In this document: positions 9,139 through 10,414 of the stretch, in pieces
Layout: the number at the start of each line of letters is the position of its first letter
Numbering within the stretch: the first letter of the stretch is position 1
NCBI GenBank assembly: GCA_013423325.1
Contig: BLJB01000251.1
Span: 449-10,862 of the forward strand
Direction: 5' to 3'
Length of the DNA: 10,414 nt
Origin: Usnea hakonensis
Taxonomy: Eukaryota; Ascomycota; Lecanoromycetes; Lecanorales; Parmeliaceae
Made by a program: the position numbers and the translations under genes
The notes under the pieces: model-generated
Told to the model about the DNA's origin: nothing
Database searches by the model: none
Seen by the model: only the letters and a program-made list of their open reading frames with translations

Positions 9139-9238
9139 TAGATAATAGGTAATAGATAATAGATAATAGGTAATAGATAATAGATAATAGATAATAGATA
9201 ATAGATAATAGATAGATAATAGATAGATAGATAATAGG
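9139..9238 (+). repeat. Minisatellite of TAGATAA units
   Basis: About 100 bp made of a 7-bp unit, TAGATAA, with TAGGTAA variants, decaying at the right end into a 4-bp GATA pattern. It lies in the interior of the LTR element, downstream of its 5' LTR in element orientation. Confidence 0.85.
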
Positions 9239-9300
9239 CCTTAGGCGAGAAATAGCTAAATATCTCTTCTATAATAAAGTAATTAATAAGGTAATATTCC

Positions 9301-9486
9301 GAGAGGTCTCCGTAGGTAGATAGGATAGATAGTTAATAGATAGGCCTTAGATAAGAGAAAGTCGTTAAATCCTAGAGATAATAATAGGGAAATAGCGAGA
9401 GCTCTCTATAGATAGATAGGATAGATAGTTATAGACTATACGAGAGAAAGCCGTTAAATCCCTAGATAAATAGATAGAAATACGAC
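9301..9486 (+). repeat. Two diverged ~90-96-bp tandem units inside the LTR element
   Basis: Units 9301-9396 and 9397-9486 share the order GAGAG..TCTC, TAG.TAGATAGGATAGATAGTTA, GAGAAAG.CGTTAAATCC and CTAGA. A third start (GAGAAATCTCC) begins at 9487. Related motifs at 9061-9100 suggest a longer array, split by the TAGATAA minisatellite. Confidence 0.6.
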
Positions 9487-9562
9487 GAGAAATCTCCGGA
9501 AGCGAATAGAATAGTTATAGAAGCGAATATTTAATAATAGCCTCGCTTATAGTATATAAAGA

Positions 9563-9574
9563 TAGCTAATATTA
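9563..9574 (-). other. Primer-binding-site remnant
   Basis: Directly after the 5' LTR the minus strand reads TAATATTAG. Allowing RIP changes this equals TGGTATCAG, the start of the initiator-methionine tRNA primer site common in LTR elements. The next bases fit less well. Confidence 0.5.
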
Positions 9575-9769
9575 TATTAGAGAGTATACTAGAAATCGAA
9601 TAATAGTAATTAGTAGTAGTAATATAACTAGAATATTAGCTATATAGAAGTAATAGTATAATTATACTATAAGAAATTATTATATAGAGTACTAAGGCGC
9701 TAGGCCGAATAGAGCTTAGCGCGTCTCCGTAGATTATAAAGAAAGAGGTATTAGAGTAAAACTATAATA
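9575..9769 (-). repeat. 5' LTR (195 bp) of the minus-oriented element
   Basis: Same length as the partner at 7202-7396 and 190/195 identical. The duplicate ATTAA follows at 9770-9774. Confidence 0.85.
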
Positions 9770-9774
9770 ATTAA

Positions 9775-10357
9775 TTAAATTCTCGTTATATACTACTATT
9801 AATATTATTTCTAGTTATAGTTCTAATATTATTTAATTAATTTGTTAGTCGTATAATATCAATATATTCCGATAATATCTACTACTAAGTAATTCTATAA
9901 CTCTAATTATTCTACTATTATTAATAATACTACTAATTCTAGTACTATAATACTCGTATCTCTAGGCGAGCCTAAAGAAGCTAGTAGGGGGGTATTATCG
10001 AGTACCTAGATATATCTTAAATAATATAGAGTATCCTAGTAACGTCTAAGTAATACGGTACTACTATATTTCGGAGTATAACTACTAGAGTATAAGTATA
10101 GCCGAAGCTTATCGTAAGATCTTAAGGGGCCGGAGTATAGTATAACTATATATAACGAAGTATACTAGTAAGCTATTAGGGGTTATCTTTCGACTATACT
10201 AGCTAAAAAGTCTAGCTCGGGGGATTTCTATACTTTATATCTAGAAACCCCCTATTTTAGATCTAATACTAATAACTATCTCCCCCTCTACGGGCTCGTC
10301 CTAAGCCCGAAAGAAAGAAAAATTATATACGATATTTTATCTTAGAGGTACTTTTGA
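9775..10357. other. RIP-mutated AT-rich DNA up to the right inverted-repeat arm
   Basis: CpA and TpG are nearly absent until 10355. Small hairpins are visible: GGGGGATTTCT with AGAAACCCCC (about 10218-10252) and GGGCT with AGCCC (about 10290-10308). No ORF, tRNA or element boundary is supported. Confidence 0.55.
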
Positions 10358-10414
10358 ATTTTTGAATTTGAATTTATACGTCGTGTCTACCTAAACTTCG
10401 AAAGGTAATTACGG
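10358..10414 (-). repeat. Right arm of the perfect 57-bp inverted repeat
   Basis: Exact reverse complement of 122-178, ending at the last base of the window. RIP-type depletion ends at about 10354, immediately before this arm, mirroring the left side. Because the sequence stops here, the base after the arm and any target duplication are unseen. Confidence 0.85.

Larger units (their letters stand above)
7202..9769 (-). mobile_element. Short LTR retrotransposon in minus orientation, gag-only type suspected
   Basis: Two direct repeats of 195 bp (7202-7396 and 9575-9769) match at 190 of 195 bases and are flanked by ATTAA duplications. In minus orientation each LTR begins TATTATAG and ends CTAATA, which is TG...CA after RIP. 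A primer-binding-site remnant follows the 5' LTR (9574-9563), and a purine tract precedes the 3' LTR (7410-7397), fixing the orientation. The interior is only 2178 bp, too short for gag plus a full pol, and RIP has filled it with stops. A zinc-knuckle-like remnant lies on the same strand. The overall picture is a non-autonomous, possibly Copia-type, gag-carrying element that was RIP-mutated after insertion. The superfamily is uncertain. Confidence 0.8.
122..10414. mobile_element. Possible ~10.3-kb composite element bounded by 57-bp TIRs
   Basis: The perfect inverted repeats at 122-178 and 10358-10414 bracket everything else in the window: RIP-mutated repeats, the intact hydrolase-GTPase gene, a gene remnant, a MITE-like element and a gag-only LTR element. 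This arrangement would fit a large class II element carrying host genes. No transposase can be read, possibly because RIP destroyed it or because the element is non-autonomous. The alternative is two unrelated copies of one short repeat in opposite orientation. The fusion of everything into one mobile unit is inference. Confidence 0.35.

Noticed and set aside
9139..9238. CRISPR-like array
   Set aside because: The units are contiguous 7-bp repeats with no spacers, in fungal DNA: a minisatellite.

Overview
The window looks like a filamentous ascomycete (Pezizomycotina) accessory region. A gene-bearing island of ordinary base composition (about 1200-5870) sits inside very AT-rich DNA (about 179-1195 and 6090-10354). 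In that AT-rich DNA CpA and TpG are almost absent on both strands and TpA is abundant, while CpG survives. That is the signature of repeat-induced point mutation (RIP), not of ordinary CpG-methylation decay. The island's 46-68 nt introns with CTRAY-type branch points also fit an ascomycete. The species cannot be named from the sequence.

Layout. 1-121: short flank. 122-178: left arm of a perfect 57-bp inverted repeat whose partner, 10358-10414, ends the window. 179-1195: RIP-ruined DNA with no readable gene. 1196-1499: mixed-composition transition. 1500-1979 (-): N-terminal remnant of a fungal hypothetical-protein gene. 2404-5624 (-): the main gene, rebuilt here as 11 exons and 885 codons without an internal stop. 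5625-5880: its promoter side. 5959-6030: degraded tRNA-like or SINE-head sequence. About 6091-6468: MITE-like inverted-repeat element. 6469-7196: RIP-ruined DNA. 7202-9769: a short LTR retrotransposon lying in minus orientation, with 195-bp LTRs, a primer-binding-site remnant, a polypurine tract and a 5-bp target duplication. It appears to be gag-only. 9775-10357: RIP-ruined DNA.

The main gene encodes a fusion. A DUF2235 / Tle1-like alpha/beta-hydrolase (lipase-type) domain is joined to a P-loop GTPase domain and then to a C-terminal helical, partly hydrophobic region. An enzymatic effector controlled by a GTPase switch that may act at a membrane is architecturally like intracellular immune or incompatibility proteins. 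That role is inference. The gene is apparently intact among RIP-killed repeats, and the whole block is bracketed by perfect terminal repeats that have kept their own CpA sites. These are the two points most worth following.
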